From positions 1,102,255-1,166,254 of the forward strand of contig NZ_JAHHZM010000001.1 of NCBI RefSeq assembly GCF_018642165.1: 64,000 nucleotides of DNA, given 5' to 3'. A program made the position numbers and the translations under genes. Below, in pieces: positions 27,204-35,518 of the stretch. Numbering within the stretch: position 1 is the stretch's first letter; each line of letters starts with the position of its first letter. This stretch comes from Echinicola shivajiensis. Its GTDB lineage: Bacteria > Bacteroidota > Bacteroidia > Cytophagales > Cyclobacteriaceae. The notes under the pieces were generated by a model, which saw only the letters and a list, made by a program, of their open reading frames with translations, searched no databases and was not told the origin of the DNA.

Positions 27204-28193
27204 ATGAAGAAAATATTACATTTTTGTTTAATTGGGCTCATATTAGTGAGTTCCAAAGCTTTTGGACAGGGTGATGTGGACGTTGAACAAATCCTTCGTG
27301 CGGGAGTTAAAGATTTAAATACCTACATGGGGTATTACGTAGAACCTGCCGCGAAAGGTTTTATTTACAGCATGGGAAGCGGATGGTCTCAGACTGCCAA
27401 ACCTCACAGCACCTTTGGGTTTGACATCAAATTTGGATTAGGAGCAGCTTCGGTCCCAAGCAAGTATGAATCTTTCACATTTGACCCAAATGAATATGAT
27501 AACCTTAGGGTAATAGGAGCTAATGGTCCAAAAGAACTACCTACCCTATTTGGTGATACGGAAACCAATTCCACTTTAGGAATTTATGAGGGCGGTGAAC
27601 TGATTGCGGAGGTTGAAGTCCCTCCAGGTGTGGACATCCCTGTAAAATATGTCCCTGCTCCAACTATCCAGGCTGCCCTGGGTCTGCCAGCAGGATTTGA
27701 ATTGGTTGGAAGATTTATACCTAAATTGAAAATAGATGATGCCGAAATCTCCCAATGGGGATTAGGAGTAAAACATGATATAAAACAGCATATTCCAGGA
27801 TTAAAATTATTACCTTTTGATCTATCAGCACTTGTTGCATATAATAGCTTAAAGTCCAGTTATATCATTGATAAAACAGAAAACCAACATGGTAAAATGG
27901 ATGTAGAATCATGGACCTTCCAAGGTATTATTAGTAAAAAATTATCTATTATTACCTTTTATGGTGCATTTGGCTATAATACTGGCCAATCAGCTTATCA
28001 GGTATTGGGAGACTATAGTGTTGAAGGTTTATCAGAGCCAATAGAGGATCCTGTGAACTTGAAATATGATATAGCAGGAGCAATGGGCACCTTAGGACTA
28101 AGGTTTAAATTTGGGCCAATATTCCTTAGTGGAGATTACACCTTCCAGGAATACAATACCATTAATGTAGGACTAGGAGTATCAATTAGATAA
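27204..28193 (+). CDS. Outer-membrane-type protein, DUF6588-like
   Basis: A 329-residue exported protein. The ATG at 27204 gives a clean signal peptide (ILHFCLIGLILVSSKAFGQ). The longer open frame from 27021 would overlap the perR promoter and start region and is rejected. The mature part is rich in beta-strand patterns with alternating hydrophobic residues: STFGFDIKFGLGAASVPS, DAEISQWGLGVKHDI, SWTFQGIISKKLSII, and a terminal strand NTINVGLGVSIR. This suggests a beta-barrel. Its partner and cargo are unknown. It stops 2 bases before a phosphatase gene and may be co-transcribed with it. Confidence 0.75.
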   Translation: MKKILHFCLIGLILVSSKAFGQGDVDVEQILRAGVKDLNTYMGYYVEPAAKGFIYSMGSGWSQTAKPHSTFGFDIKFGLGAASVPSKYESFTFDPNEYDNLRVIGANGPKELPTLFGDTETNSTLGIYEGGELIAEVEVPPGVDIPVKYVPAPTIQAALGLPAGFELVGRFIPKLKIDDAEISQWGLGVKHDIKQHIPGLKLLPFDLSALVAYNSLKSSYIIDKTENQHGKMDVESWTFQGIISKKLSIITFYGAFGYNTGQSAYQVLGDYSVEGLSEPIEDPVNLKYDIAGAMGTLGLRFKFGPIFLSGDYTFQEYNTINVGLGVSIR

Positions 28194-28195
28194 AA

Positions 28196-28681
28196 ATGAT
28201 CAAAGTTTTATTCGTTTGCTTAGGAAATATTTGTCGCTCTCCTTTAGCGGAAGCCATCTTTAATCATCAAATCCAAGAATTGAATTTACCTCATAAATTC
28301 AAGAGTGACAGCTGTGGCACTTCTGATTACCATATTGGGGAACTACCTGATGAGCGCAGCATCAAGTGCGCTAACGGCCACGGCATAAAAATTTCCCACA
28401 GGGGAAGACAACTTTCCCACGCTGATATCCGTGACTTTCACTATATCATTGCCATGGACAAGTCCAACAGGTCCAACATATACAAATTAATGGACACCTA
28501 TAACCAGTCCCATGATCAAATCCATTTGATGCGGGATTTTCAGCCCAATGCTGAATCTGAAGAGGTACCAGACCCTTATTATGGAGGTGAAGATGGATTT
28601 GAAAATGTATATAAAATTCTGGATGAATCCATCAAAGAATTGATTGCCAAACTACTAAAAGAACATCAAGTATATGCTTAA
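28196..28681 (+). CDS. Low-molecular-weight protein-tyrosine phosphatase
   Basis: A 161-residue phosphatase. The P-loop VLFVCLGNICRSPLAEAIF (residues 4-22) holds the CX5R nucleophile and arginine, and the general-acid Asp is in VPDPYYGGEDGFENVY near residue 125. The substrates are unknown; bacterial relatives act on tyrosine kinases of polysaccharide export or on other phosphoproteins. It overlaps the next gene, a fructosamine kinase, by 8 bases, so the two are translationally linked. Both could take part in repair or signalling, but no direct link is known. Confidence 0.94.
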   Translation: MIKVLFVCLGNICRSPLAEAIFNHQIQELNLPHKFKSDSCGTSDYHIGELPDERSIKCANGHGIKISHRGRQLSHADIRDFHYIIAMDKSNRSNIYKLMDTYNQSHDQIHLMRDFQPNAESEEVPDPYYGGEDGFENVYKILDESIKELIAKLLKEHQVYA

Positions 28682-29549
28682 TAAGCCCAATTCTTTTTAT
28701 GAAGAAGTCTTATATGATGCTATACATGAACCTACAAAAATAAATTCCGTCCGACTAATCTCTGCCGGAACAATGAATCAAAGCGTACTCTTGGAAACCG
28801 ACAAGGGTGCGCTTTTTTTGAAATCAAACCATTTTGAGTCAGCAAATATTTTCCATCAAGAACTCAAAGGTCTGACACTATTACACAAGCATACCCCTTT
28901 ACAAATTCCAAAGACCATTGGGGCAGGAAGAATTAAAGACCAAAACTACCTACTGATAGAGTGGATACCTGGAGGCTATCCCAATCCCCAGTATTGGGAA
29001 ACACTGGGACATGGACTAGCAGAACTTCACATGGCTACTTCCCCAAAATTCGGTCTAGATGAAGACAACTACATAGCCATACTTCCACAAAGCAACAAAT
29101 ACAGCAGTAACTGGGCTGATTTTTATGCTGAACAAAGATTGGACCCCATGCTGGGAAAAGCTTTTTATGATGGCTTGATCAGTAAAGACTTTTACAAAAA
29201 GTTTCAAAATCTCTACCCAAAACTCCCCGATCTTATCCCAAACGAAAAACCAGCATTACTTCATGGGGACTTATGGTCGGGAAATGTCATTGTCAATGCA
29301 AAGGGCGATCCTTGCCTGATAGACCCGGCTGTATATTATGGACATAGGGAAATAGACCTTGCATTTTCAAAACTTTTCGGAGGATTCCAAAGCCGCTTTT
29401 ACGAAGCTTATGGAGACATTTTCCCTCTTGAGCCTGACTTTGAAACCAGGGCCGACATACATAATCTTTACCCCCTTCTGGTTCACCTCAACCTATTTGG
29501 TCAAAGCTACCTACCTGGCATCAAGAAAGTACTCAAAAAATTCCTTTGA
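28674..29549 (+). CDS. Fructosamine kinase family protein
   Basis: A 291-residue kinase of the fructosamine-3-kinase/protein-kinase-like fold. It probably phosphorylates ketoamines on glycated proteins or free ribulosamines, so that they fall apart (deglycation). Motifs are GTMNQSVLLETDKGALFLKS (ATP lysine), LLIEWIPGGYPNPQYWE, the catalytic loop LLHGDLWSGNVIV, and the metal-binding DPAVYYGHREIDLA. It overlaps the phosphatase gene upstream and converges on the aspartate kinase gene with only 2 bases between the stops. Confidence 0.92.
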   Translation: MLNKPNSFYEEVLYDAIHEPTKINSVRLISAGTMNQSVLLETDKGALFLKSNHFESANIFHQELKGLTLLHKHTPLQIPKTIGAGRIKDQNYLLIEWIPGGYPNPQYWETLGHGLAELHMATSPKFGLDEDNYIAILPQSNKYSSNWADFYAEQRLDPMLGKAFYDGLISKDFYKKFQNLYPKLPDLIPNEKPALLHGDLWSGNVIVNAKGDPCLIDPAVYYGHREIDLAFSKLFGGFQSRFYEAYGDIFPLEPDFETRADIHNLYPLLVHLNLFGQSYLPGIKKVLKKFL

Positions 29550-29551
29550 TT

Positions 29552-30820
29552 TCAAGGTCTGCACACTACCTGAATTGTACTACGGGTAGTCTGCTCCATC
29601 AATACCCCTTCTCTATTCAAAAACTGTTTTTTTGAGGCTTCATCATAGTTTTTTACAGTTATCAATTGCAAACCGTCATTATACTTAATTTTAAAATAAG
29701 AGCCCATTTCTTCCAAAAGCTGCTCCAGCTTAAACATTTCCTCATTTAAACATATTGAAATGGATATAGCAGAGGTCTGCAACATATTCACCCCTAAGCG
29801 CAGTCTTTCCAATTCGGCATAAACATGATGCATATGTGATTCATTAATAAACGTAAAATCAGTAACTTCAAAGGTCACCAACACCTGCCTATCTTTCACC
29901 ACTATGGTAGGAATTACATGCCTTTCATCTGGAAAAGTGCCAATAATCGTCCCTTTTCCTTCCGGTTCAACGAATGAGCAAACATTTAGGGGGATTTTCA
30001 AATTGGCCAGCGGTTTGATCGTTTTTGGATGAATCACTGAAGCTCCATAATAAGTCATTTCCGCTGCCTCTTTATAATCGATTCTTTCGAACTTAATCGT
30101 ATCCGGAAAGCGTTTTGGATCCGCATTTAAAACCCCAGGGACATCCTTCCAAATAGTAACGGATTTAGCCTTTAAACTATAGGCAATAATAGCTGCCGAA
30201 AAATCTGAACCTTCCCTTCCAAGTGTTGTGCATTTCCCTGCAGGGCTCGCTCCCATAAAACCTTGGGTGATCACTGGAAATTTTTTCAACTTTTCCTCTA
30301 ATTGCTTTTTACATTGCTTGGCCGTAAGCGACCAATCTACCTTGGCAGACCTAAAACTTTCATCCGTGGCAATTAATTCCCTAGCATCTTGCCAAATGCA
30401 GAAAAAATTTTCTTTACAGAGATAAGCATGAATAATTTTAGTAGATAGCATTTCACCATAACTCACAATGCGGTCATAATATTGGTCATAATTTCCCCTA
30501 TTAAGGGGTTGCTCTAAATCTCGTTCCAATTGCAAGAACAAATTTTCAACAATCGAAAATATTGGATTTTGTTCCTCAAAAAGCTCAGAACATATTGCTA
30601 AATGGTTTTTCCTTAAAATTGCACAATTCGAATAATAATCTTTTTCCACAAATTTGAACCTTAAGATTTCCTCCAAGAAATTTGTGGTCTTTCCCATTGC
30701 AGAAATAACTATCACCATTTTTCTCTGCAATCGATTTAATAAAACTCTATGAAGGTTTTTAATAGCAGAAGCATCTTTGACTGAAGCTCCACCAAATTTA
30801 TATACAATTGCTTTTGTCAT
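29552..30820 (-). CDS. lysC: Aspartate kinase (monofunctional)
   Basis: Phosphorylates aspartate at the head of the Lys/Met/Thr/diaminopimelate pathway. It has 422 residues. The N-terminal amino-acid-kinase motif is VYKFGGASVKDA, followed by ITQGFMGASPAGKCTTLGREGSDFSAA (split: ITQGFMGASPAGKC and TTLGREGSDFSAA) and KDVPGVLNADPKRFPD. Two ACT-like regions occupy the last 130 residues and would bind an allosteric amino acid. The KFGGASVK form, rather than KFGGTSV, is a known Bacteroidota variant. It is not fused to homoserine dehydrogenase. It is divergent from fbp. Confidence 0.93.
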   Translation of the reverse strand: MTKAIVYKFGGASVKDASAIKNLHRVLLNRLQRKMVIVISAMGKTTNFLEEILRFKFVEKDYYSNCAILRKNHLAICSELFEEQNPIFSIVENLFLQLERDLEQPLNRGNYDQYYDRIVSYGEMLSTKIIHAYLCKENFFCIWQDARELIATDESFRSAKVDWSLTAKQCKKQLEEKLKKFPVITQGFMGASPAGKCTTLGREGSDFSAAIIAYSLKAKSVTIWKDVPGVLNADPKRFPDTIKFERIDYKEAAEMTYYGASVIHPKTIKPLANLKIPLNVCSFVEPEGKGTIIGTFPDERHVIPTIVVKDRQVLVTFEVTDFTFINESHMHHVYAELERLRLGVNMLQTSAISISICLNEEMFKLEQLLEEMGSYFKIKYNDGLQLITVKNYDEASKKQFLNREGVLMEQTTRSTIQVVCRP

Positions 30821-30881
30821 AAAAATTTAAGTCGTATTTTTCAGTGGGTTATATAATAAATTGTACTTTTCCAATACAAAC

Positions 30882-31922
30882 ATGAAAACAAAACCATATC
30901 AACCAGACCATTCGGCGTTGGGTTATTCAGTCGGGGTAACACTTGATCGTTTCATCAAAATCAAACAAGACGACTTCCCTTTTGCTTCCGGGGAATTATC
31001 TCAAATCCTCAGAGATATCGCCTTAGCTTCAAAGATAGTAAATCGAGAGATTAACAGGGCGGGGCTATCAAAAATTGGTGGGGCCTTTGGTAGCACCAAT
31101 GTCCAAGGAGAGGAACAACAAAAACTGGACGTCATTGCCAATATCAGATTCACACGCGCTTTAACCAAGGGAGGTGAAGTATGCGCCGTGGTTTCGGAGG
31201 AAGACGATGAAGTCATAGATCTTCAAAATAGTAAGGGCAAATATGTAGTGGCTATGGACCCTTTAGATGGCAGTTCCAATATTGATGTAAATATATCCAT
31301 AGGCACCATATTCTCCATCTATAGACGGGTTACTCCAATTGGCAGCCCTATCCAGCCTGAAGACATTATGCAACCGGGCAACAAGCAAGTTGCTGCGGGC
31401 TATGTACTATATGGCTCTTCCACAATGCTGGTATATACCACCGGAAAAGGTGTGAATGGTTTCACTTACGAACAATCATTAGGAGAATTCTTCCTTTCCC
31501 ACCCTAATATGAAGGCTCCAGAGGATGGAAAAATCTATAGTATTAACGAAGGGTTAAGCTCCCAGATAAGCGAAGGTGACAAAAACTATATAGGATCTTG
31601 TAAAGCAAGAAATTTCAGCGCAAGGTATATCGGTAGTTTAGTTGCTGACTTCCATAGAAACTTGCTAAAGGGAGGCATCTATATATATCCAAAAACCGAA
31701 AAAGCACCAAAAGGTAAGTTAAGGCTGCTCTATGAAGCCAATTCATTGGCCTATATTGCCGAACAGGCTGGCGCTGTCGCCACCAATGGTCAAGAACGAA
31801 TTCTGGATATCCTACCTACCTCTCTCCATGAAAGAACCCCACTTTATATTGGTTCAAAGGTAATGGTAGAAGAAGCCCAAAGTTACCTCAATCAAGAGGT
31901 CGATTCATCAGTCCATAAATAG
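30882..31922 (+). CDS. fbp: Fructose-1,6-bisphosphatase class I
   Basis: A gluconeogenic phosphatase of 346 residues. The metal site is [20 protein letters not shown] near residue 120-140, and VVSEEDDEV precedes it. The substrate region has [20 protein letters not shown] and [24 protein letters not shown] sequence (here AEQAGAVA). The ATG at 30882 was chosen over a TTG seven codons upstream. The 3' end faces the leftward 99-residue gene with a 23-base gap. The next possible terminator on the plus strand lies beyond that gene at 32254-32294, so fbp transcripts may run antisense through it. Confidence 0.96.
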   Translation: MKTKPYQPDHSALGYSVGVTLDRFIKIKQDDFPFASGELSQILRDIALASKIVNREINRAGLSKIGGAFGSTNVQGEEQQKLDVIANIRFTRALTKGGEVCAVVSEEDDEVIDLQNSKGKYVVAMDPLDGSSNIDVNISIGTIFSIYRRVTPIGSPIQPEDIMQPGNKQVAAGYVLYGSSTMLVYTTGKGVNGFTYEQSLGEFFLSHPNMKAPEDGKIYSINEGLSSQISEGDKNYIGSCKARNFSARYIGSLVADFHRNLLKGGIYIYPKTEKAPKGKLRLLYEANSLAYIAEQAGAVATNGQERILDILPTSLHERTPLYIGSKVMVEEAQSYLNQEVDSSVHK

Positions 31923-31945
31923 CCACCCTATGAGGCAGGACTAAT

Positions 31946-32245
31946 TTACTGGTACTTCTTTCTGATTTCGATCTTCTGAATTTGACGATTGACCAAAGCT
32001 TCACTAAGCTCCCTGCTCATTTGCTCTGGATTAGCTTCATTGAGAATGTGCTTTAATCGTGATTCACCAAGGTCTACCCTATAACAAATCTGAAGCAGGC
32101 GCTCAAAGTCTCTGTTCAGAAGCTGTCGGATTACTGGCTCCAATAAATCAATAAGCTCTTCCTTACTGATAGACTCTTGAGGACTTGGCAAATCAAAATC
32201 CTTTTGAAGCAGCTTGACACTTTCTAAGATATATTGATGCTCCAT
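31946..32245 (-). CDS. Conserved hypothetical protein, 99 residues
   Basis: A small soluble protein, highly charged and predicted all-helical: EHQYILESVKLLQKDFDL, SKEELIDLLEPVIRQLLNRD, and SRELSEALVNRQIQKIEIRK. No cofactor or nucleic-acid motif is visible. Similar short proteins are common in Bacteroidota genomes; I recall no function. A strong terminator hairpin stands only 9 bases before its ATG, so it is either expressed by read-through from the DUF5606 gene or from a promoter hidden in that region. Confidence 0.65.
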   Translation of the reverse strand: MEHQYILESVKLLQKDFDLPSPQESISKEELIDLLEPVIRQLLNRDFERLLQICYRVDLGESRLKHILNEANPEQMSRELSEALVNRQIQKIEIRKKYQ

Positions 32246-32253
32246 AATAAAAA

Positions 32254-32294
32254 AGCTACCTAATGAGTTGATTCTTTTCTCTCATTAGGTAGCT
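32254..32294. terminator. Strong bidirectional hairpin between DUF5606 and the 99-residue gene
   Basis: A perfect 14-bp stem, AGCTACCTAATGAG with CTCATTAGGTAGCT, and a 13-base loop, with A-run on the left and T-run on the right. It can end the leftward DUF5606 transcript and any rightward fbp transcript. Confidence 0.8.
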
Positions 32295-32320
32295 ACATTT
32301 TTTGTTAATGAATTACCTGA

Positions 32321-32761
32321 TTATGCTTCTCCTTCTTTTGCAGCATCTTCACTTTCAGCGGCTTTTTCCTCAAGCACCTCAGGAGCATGCTCACGAATAA
32401 TCTTATACCATGATATCAATTTCTTGATATCAGAAGGGTACACTCTTTCCTCATCAAATTCAGGAAGAATATGCTTCATAAAAGCCATGTACTCATCATT
32501 GTCAGCTCCTTTGGCCAAACCAGTGTCTCCTGCAAATTCCTTTTCAATAATAATCATCACATCCTGCAAAGGCTCAGACCCTTCTTCGGTCAGGGTGTAG
32601 ATGGAAATTTCACTAAGGATGGACACCCTATGGTTAGCCCCAACCACTAATTTAGCTTTTTTGGCATCCATAGACTCCAAAATCACTCCACTTCGGCTAG
32701 GCTTGAGCACTTTATATAAACCTGGTTTTCCTGCTACGGTAGCTATTTCATTAAATTCCAT
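32321..32761 (-). CDS. DUF5606 domain protein
   Basis: A 146-residue protein typical of Bacteroidota. The conserved N-terminal part is EIATVAGKPGLYKVLKPS, then GVILESMDAKKAKLVVG and SILSEISIYTLTEEGSEPL, which suggests a small beta-rich domain. A helical middle (DEYMAFMKHILPEF, DIKKLISWYKIIREHAPEV) and an acidic tail follow. No catalytic residues are evident and the role is unknown. A -7 element at 32785-32792 lies 24 bases upstream, and a terminator lies 27 bases past its stop. Confidence 0.85.
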   Translation of the reverse strand: MEFNEIATVAGKPGLYKVLKPSRSGVILESMDAKKAKLVVGANHRVSILSEISIYTLTEEGSEPLQDVMIIIEKEFAGDTGLAKGADNDEYMAFMKHILPEFDEERVYPSDIKKLISWYKIIREHAPEVLEEKAAESEDAAKEGEA

Positions 32762-32784
32762 ATCTCTTCTTTTAAATCAAGTTG

Positions 32785-32792
32785 CAAATATA
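32785..32792 (-). promoter_or_regulatory. -7 promoter element for the DUF5606 gene
   Basis: Read leftward TATATTTG fits TAnnTTTG. A CTTG lies 19 bases further upstream, a partial -33 match. Confidence 0.5.
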
Positions 32793-32820
32793 GGATTTCA
32801 CCTCAAAAGCTCAAGATGAA

Positions 32821-33426
32821 TCATTGTTGTGCGTAAAATTCTTCACTTAACTCATCCATAAAATCGGAGAGTTCTTCCCTTCCTACTGCTGTAGAAGAAG
32901 AAGTTACAAAATAAAGTGGCGCCTCTTCAAATATTGAGCTGGATGCTCTTAGGAATTTCTGGACGTTACTTTTCACCTTACTTACAGATAGTTTATCTGC
33001 TTTGGTAAACACCAAGACTATTGGCACTGAATTTTGTGCACACCAAAGAATAAAGTCAAGATCCTTTTTCTGAGGATCAAGCCGGCTATCAATCAAAACA
33101 AAAGTAGCTTCCAAATTTTCCCTGTTGGTAAGATAACCCTTGATCATTTTTTCCCAATCCGCCTTTAGGGTTTTGCTCACTTGGGCAAAACCATATCCTG
33201 GCAAATCTACAATATACCATTTGTCATTGATCTCAAAATGATTGATCAACTGGGTCTTACCTGGCTTCCCTGAAATCTTGGCCAAACCTTTATTGTTGGT
33301 CAACATATTGATCAGGGAACTTTTGCCCACATTGGACCGGCCAATAAAAGCAAATTCTGGTTTATGATTAGTTGGACATTTCCTATAGTCCGAATTACTG
33401 GTCAAAAATGTAGCCTTTTTAATCAT
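32821..33426 (-). CDS. engB: Ribosome biogenesis GTP-binding protein EngB/YsxC
   Basis: A 201-residue GTPase of the YihA/EngB family, needed for 50S subunit assembly. G1 is FIGRSNVGKSSLINML at residues 27-42. G2 lies around GKTQLINHF, G3 is VDLPGYGFA and G4 is FTKADKL. The length is normal. It is divergent from ubiE across 123 bases, with its own -7 element. Confidence 0.95.
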   Translation of the reverse strand: MIKKATFLTSNSDYRKCPTNHKPEFAFIGRSNVGKSSLINMLTNNKGLAKISGKPGKTQLINHFEINDKWYIVDLPGYGFAQVSKTLKADWEKMIKGYLTNRENLEATFVLIDSRLDPQKKDLDFILWCAQNSVPIVLVFTKADKLSVSKVKSNVQKFLRASSSIFEEAPLYFVTSSSTAVGREELSDFMDELSEEFYAQQ

Positions 33427-33443
33427 TTTTCTTTCATTTTTTA

Positions 33444-33451
33444 CAAAGGTA
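33444..33451 (-). promoter_or_regulatory. -7 promoter element for engB
   Basis: Read leftward TACCTTTG, 17 bases before the engB ATG, fits TAnnTTTG. The leader would be only about 12 bases long. No exact -33 element is found. Confidence 0.5.
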
Positions 33452-33549
33452 AGCCTTTCCTAGTAAAACCCTTGCACCAATTAATCTTTAACATTTTTCC
33501 ATTGCTCATGTTTCCTTAGTAATATTGCGCATCTAAACAGTCAAAATCC

Positions 33550-34272
33550 ATGTCAGTAGTACCCTACAAAAATCAAAATGATGGCAAAAAAGCTCAAGTA
33601 GCTAATATGTTCAATAATATCAGTAAGCGTTATGACCTACTGAATCATGTCCTGAGCTTAGGAATTGATATTATTTGGCGCAAGACTGCCATCAAAATGC
33701 TCCAAAAAGACCAGCCAAAAATGATTTTGGACATTGCGACAGGTACTGGAGATTTTGCCATTGAAGCATTGGCATTAAATCCTGACAAAGTCATCGGAGT
33801 AGATATTTCTGAAGGCATGCTGGCTGAAGGTAAAAAGAAAATCAAAAACAAGAAGCTGAACCACCTTATCGAATTGCAGATGGGGGATTCGGAAAAGTTA
33901 CTTTTTGAGGATAATAAATTCGATGCAGTCATCGTTTCTTTTGGCGTAAGGAACTTCGAAAACTTGGAAAAAGGTCTTGCTGATATGTACCGGGTACTAA
34001 AACCTGGAGGAAAAACCGTCATTGTAGAATTTTCCAAACCAAAAAAGTTTCCATTTAAACAAGCATATAATTTTTATTTCAAGTATATTCTACCGCAGAT
34101 CGGTAAAGTGATTTCTAAAGACCAATCCGCTTATACCTATCTCCCTGAATCCGTTCAGGCTTTCCCAGATGGCAATGACTTTCTGGCTGTATTAAAAAAA
34201 GTAGGTTTTACCCAAACAAAATGCAAACCGCTTACATTCGGCATCAGCTCAATTTACATTGGAGAAAAATAG
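33550..34272 (+). CDS. ubiE: Demethylmenaquinone methyltransferase
   Basis: Class I SAM methyltransferase, 240 residues, for the last step of menaquinone synthesis. Motifs: MFNNISKRYDLLNHVLSLGID at the N-terminus (split: MFNNISKRYDLLNH and VLSLGID), SAM motif LDIATGTGDFAIEAL, DISEGMLAEGKKK, and the family signature VIVSFGVRNFENLEKGL. Because Bacteroidota use menaquinone, menG would also be an apt name. Its last 52 bases overlap the start of the porT-family gene in another frame. Confidence 0.94.
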   Translation: MSVVPYKNQNDGKKAQVANMFNNISKRYDLLNHVLSLGIDIIWRKTAIKMLQKDQPKMILDIATGTGDFAIEALALNPDKVIGVDISEGMLAEGKKKIKNKKLNHLIELQMGDSEKLLFEDNKFDAVIVSFGVRNFENLEKGLADMYRVLKPGGKTVIVEFSKPKKFPFKQAYNFYFKYILPQIGKVISKDQSAYTYLPESVQAFPDGNDFLAVLKKVGFTQTKCKPLTFGISSIYIGEK

Positions 34273-35000
34273 GGTTTTCCCTGTTTTTCATTACCTTTTT
34301 AGCGCTCCAGAGTTTTGGACAAGGCTCTTCTTTTAGACCATTGAACAAATCCGGGCAGGATGGGCAGTTTATGACCTATGGTTTTTTCCTGGCTGGGCAT
34401 ACCTCATCACTCCGACTTAAGTACAGTGATGCCTATATGGATCCTAATCAAACTCAATTTGGACAAATCCAAAGCATCATGCCGGTCTTCTCTCCAGGGT
34501 TTTCATTGGGTTTTCTGTTAAAACTCAGGCTTCATGACCAGCTCAATTTCTTGGCAACTCCAAAAGTAGGCTTCTACGAATACCGCACTGATATTAACTA
34601 TCTAGAAGATGACGAATTTGAGGAAACTGGACTGGGAGTAAGAACAGAATCGTTAGTTACCGAAGCCACAATGATTGAGCTCCCCTTATTGTTAAAATAC
34701 AAATCCCAAAGGTTCAACAACACCAGAATGTTCTTTACAGGAGGTGTAAACCCAATGTTCAGGACAAAATCCCAGGATGAAGCCAACGCAGACCCTTTGG
34801 TCATTAATGGTAAAGATGTTGCCTTGGAAATGGGCGTAGGCTTTGATTTTTATTTCAAGTTTTTCAAATTCTCTCCCGAGGTCAGATTTTCCCATGGGCT
34901 CACCAATATTTATGAAGAAGCAGAGTCCAACCCTGGATTTGCTGGCGCCATTGAGGAGTTGAAGAGAAAATCCATCACCATCTACCTTAACTTCCAATAA
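34221..35000 (+). CDS. PorT-family outer-membrane protein
   Basis: A 259-residue exported beta-barrel protein. The signal peptide is KIGFSLFFITFLALQSFGQ, and the barrel has strand patterns such as TYGFFLAGHTSSLRLKYSD, SPGFSLGFLLKLRLHDQLN, MIELPLLLKYKSQRF and ISITIYLNF-type ends. A porT-like gene behind ubiE is a recurring arrangement in Bacteroidota, where PorT/SprT belongs to the type IX secretion system. The start at 34221 lies 52 bases inside ubiE, and no other ATG would keep the signal peptide. True PorT function is likely but not certain. Confidence 0.82.
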   Translation: MQTAYIRHQLNLHWRKIGFSLFFITFLALQSFGQGSSFRPLNKSGQDGQFMTYGFFLAGHTSSLRLKYSDAYMDPNQTQFGQIQSIMPVFSPGFSLGFLLKLRLHDQLNFLATPKVGFYEYRTDINYLEDDEFEETGLGVRTESLVTEATMIELPLLLKYKSQRFNNTRMFFTGGVNPMFRTKSQDEANADPLVINGKDVALEMGVGFDFYFKFFKFSPEVRFSHGLTNIYEEAESNPGFAGAIEELKRKSITIYLNFQ

Positions 35001-35101
35001 ACCAACCCAATACAACAAAAATAAACTTGATTTCTTATCAGAAATTCAGGCTTGCTTTGTATATTGAAAGAGGACATTATTTCACTTAAACCTACTTTAT
35101 C

Positions 35102-35422
35102 ATGACTACAAAAGAAAAATCTTCATTTGAAGAAGTAGAAAATTTATTGCAGGAAATAGGCCACAAAATCGAGGAGCTAATTACCAAGGGGGCTGAAGTA
35201 AGTGGTGAGGCAAAGGTGGAAGTAGAAAAGAAGGTCAAAGAACTTAAGAAAGACAAGGCTTCCTTAGAAAAAGAGTTCAATAAGCGGAGAAAAGAACTCG
35301 AAGAGAAATACGCTTCTCAAAAAAAGACCATTCAACCAATGTTGGAAAAATCAAAAGAACATTTCAAAGCAGGATTAAAAGAACTTACTACAGCCATAAA
35401 AACCCTTTTTGATGGAAAATAG
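35102..35422 (+). CDS. Small coiled-coil protein of unknown function
   Basis: A 106-residue, very Lys/Glu-rich protein with no signal or membrane segment. Heptad-like helices run through the middle (EAKVEVEKKVKELKKDKASL, then FNKRRKELEEKYASQKKT), and the tail has HFKAGLKELTTAIKTLF. It could be a histone-like or structural helper, but no family is recognised with confidence. It is preceded by a 100-base gap and followed by an ABC-F gene on the same strand. Confidence 0.7.
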   Translation: MTTKEKSSFEEVENLLQEIGHKIEELITKGAEVSGEAKVEVEKKVKELKKDKASLEKEFNKRRKELEEKYASQKKTIQPMLEKSKEHFKAGLKELTTAIKTLFDGK

Positions 35423-35518
35423 GCATCAATATTGCAACTAACCGAGCAATATCATTAGCTGCTATTTATTGTAACAGTCGAAATACGATTAGTGGCTATT
35501 TTTTATTTAATTTTGGAC

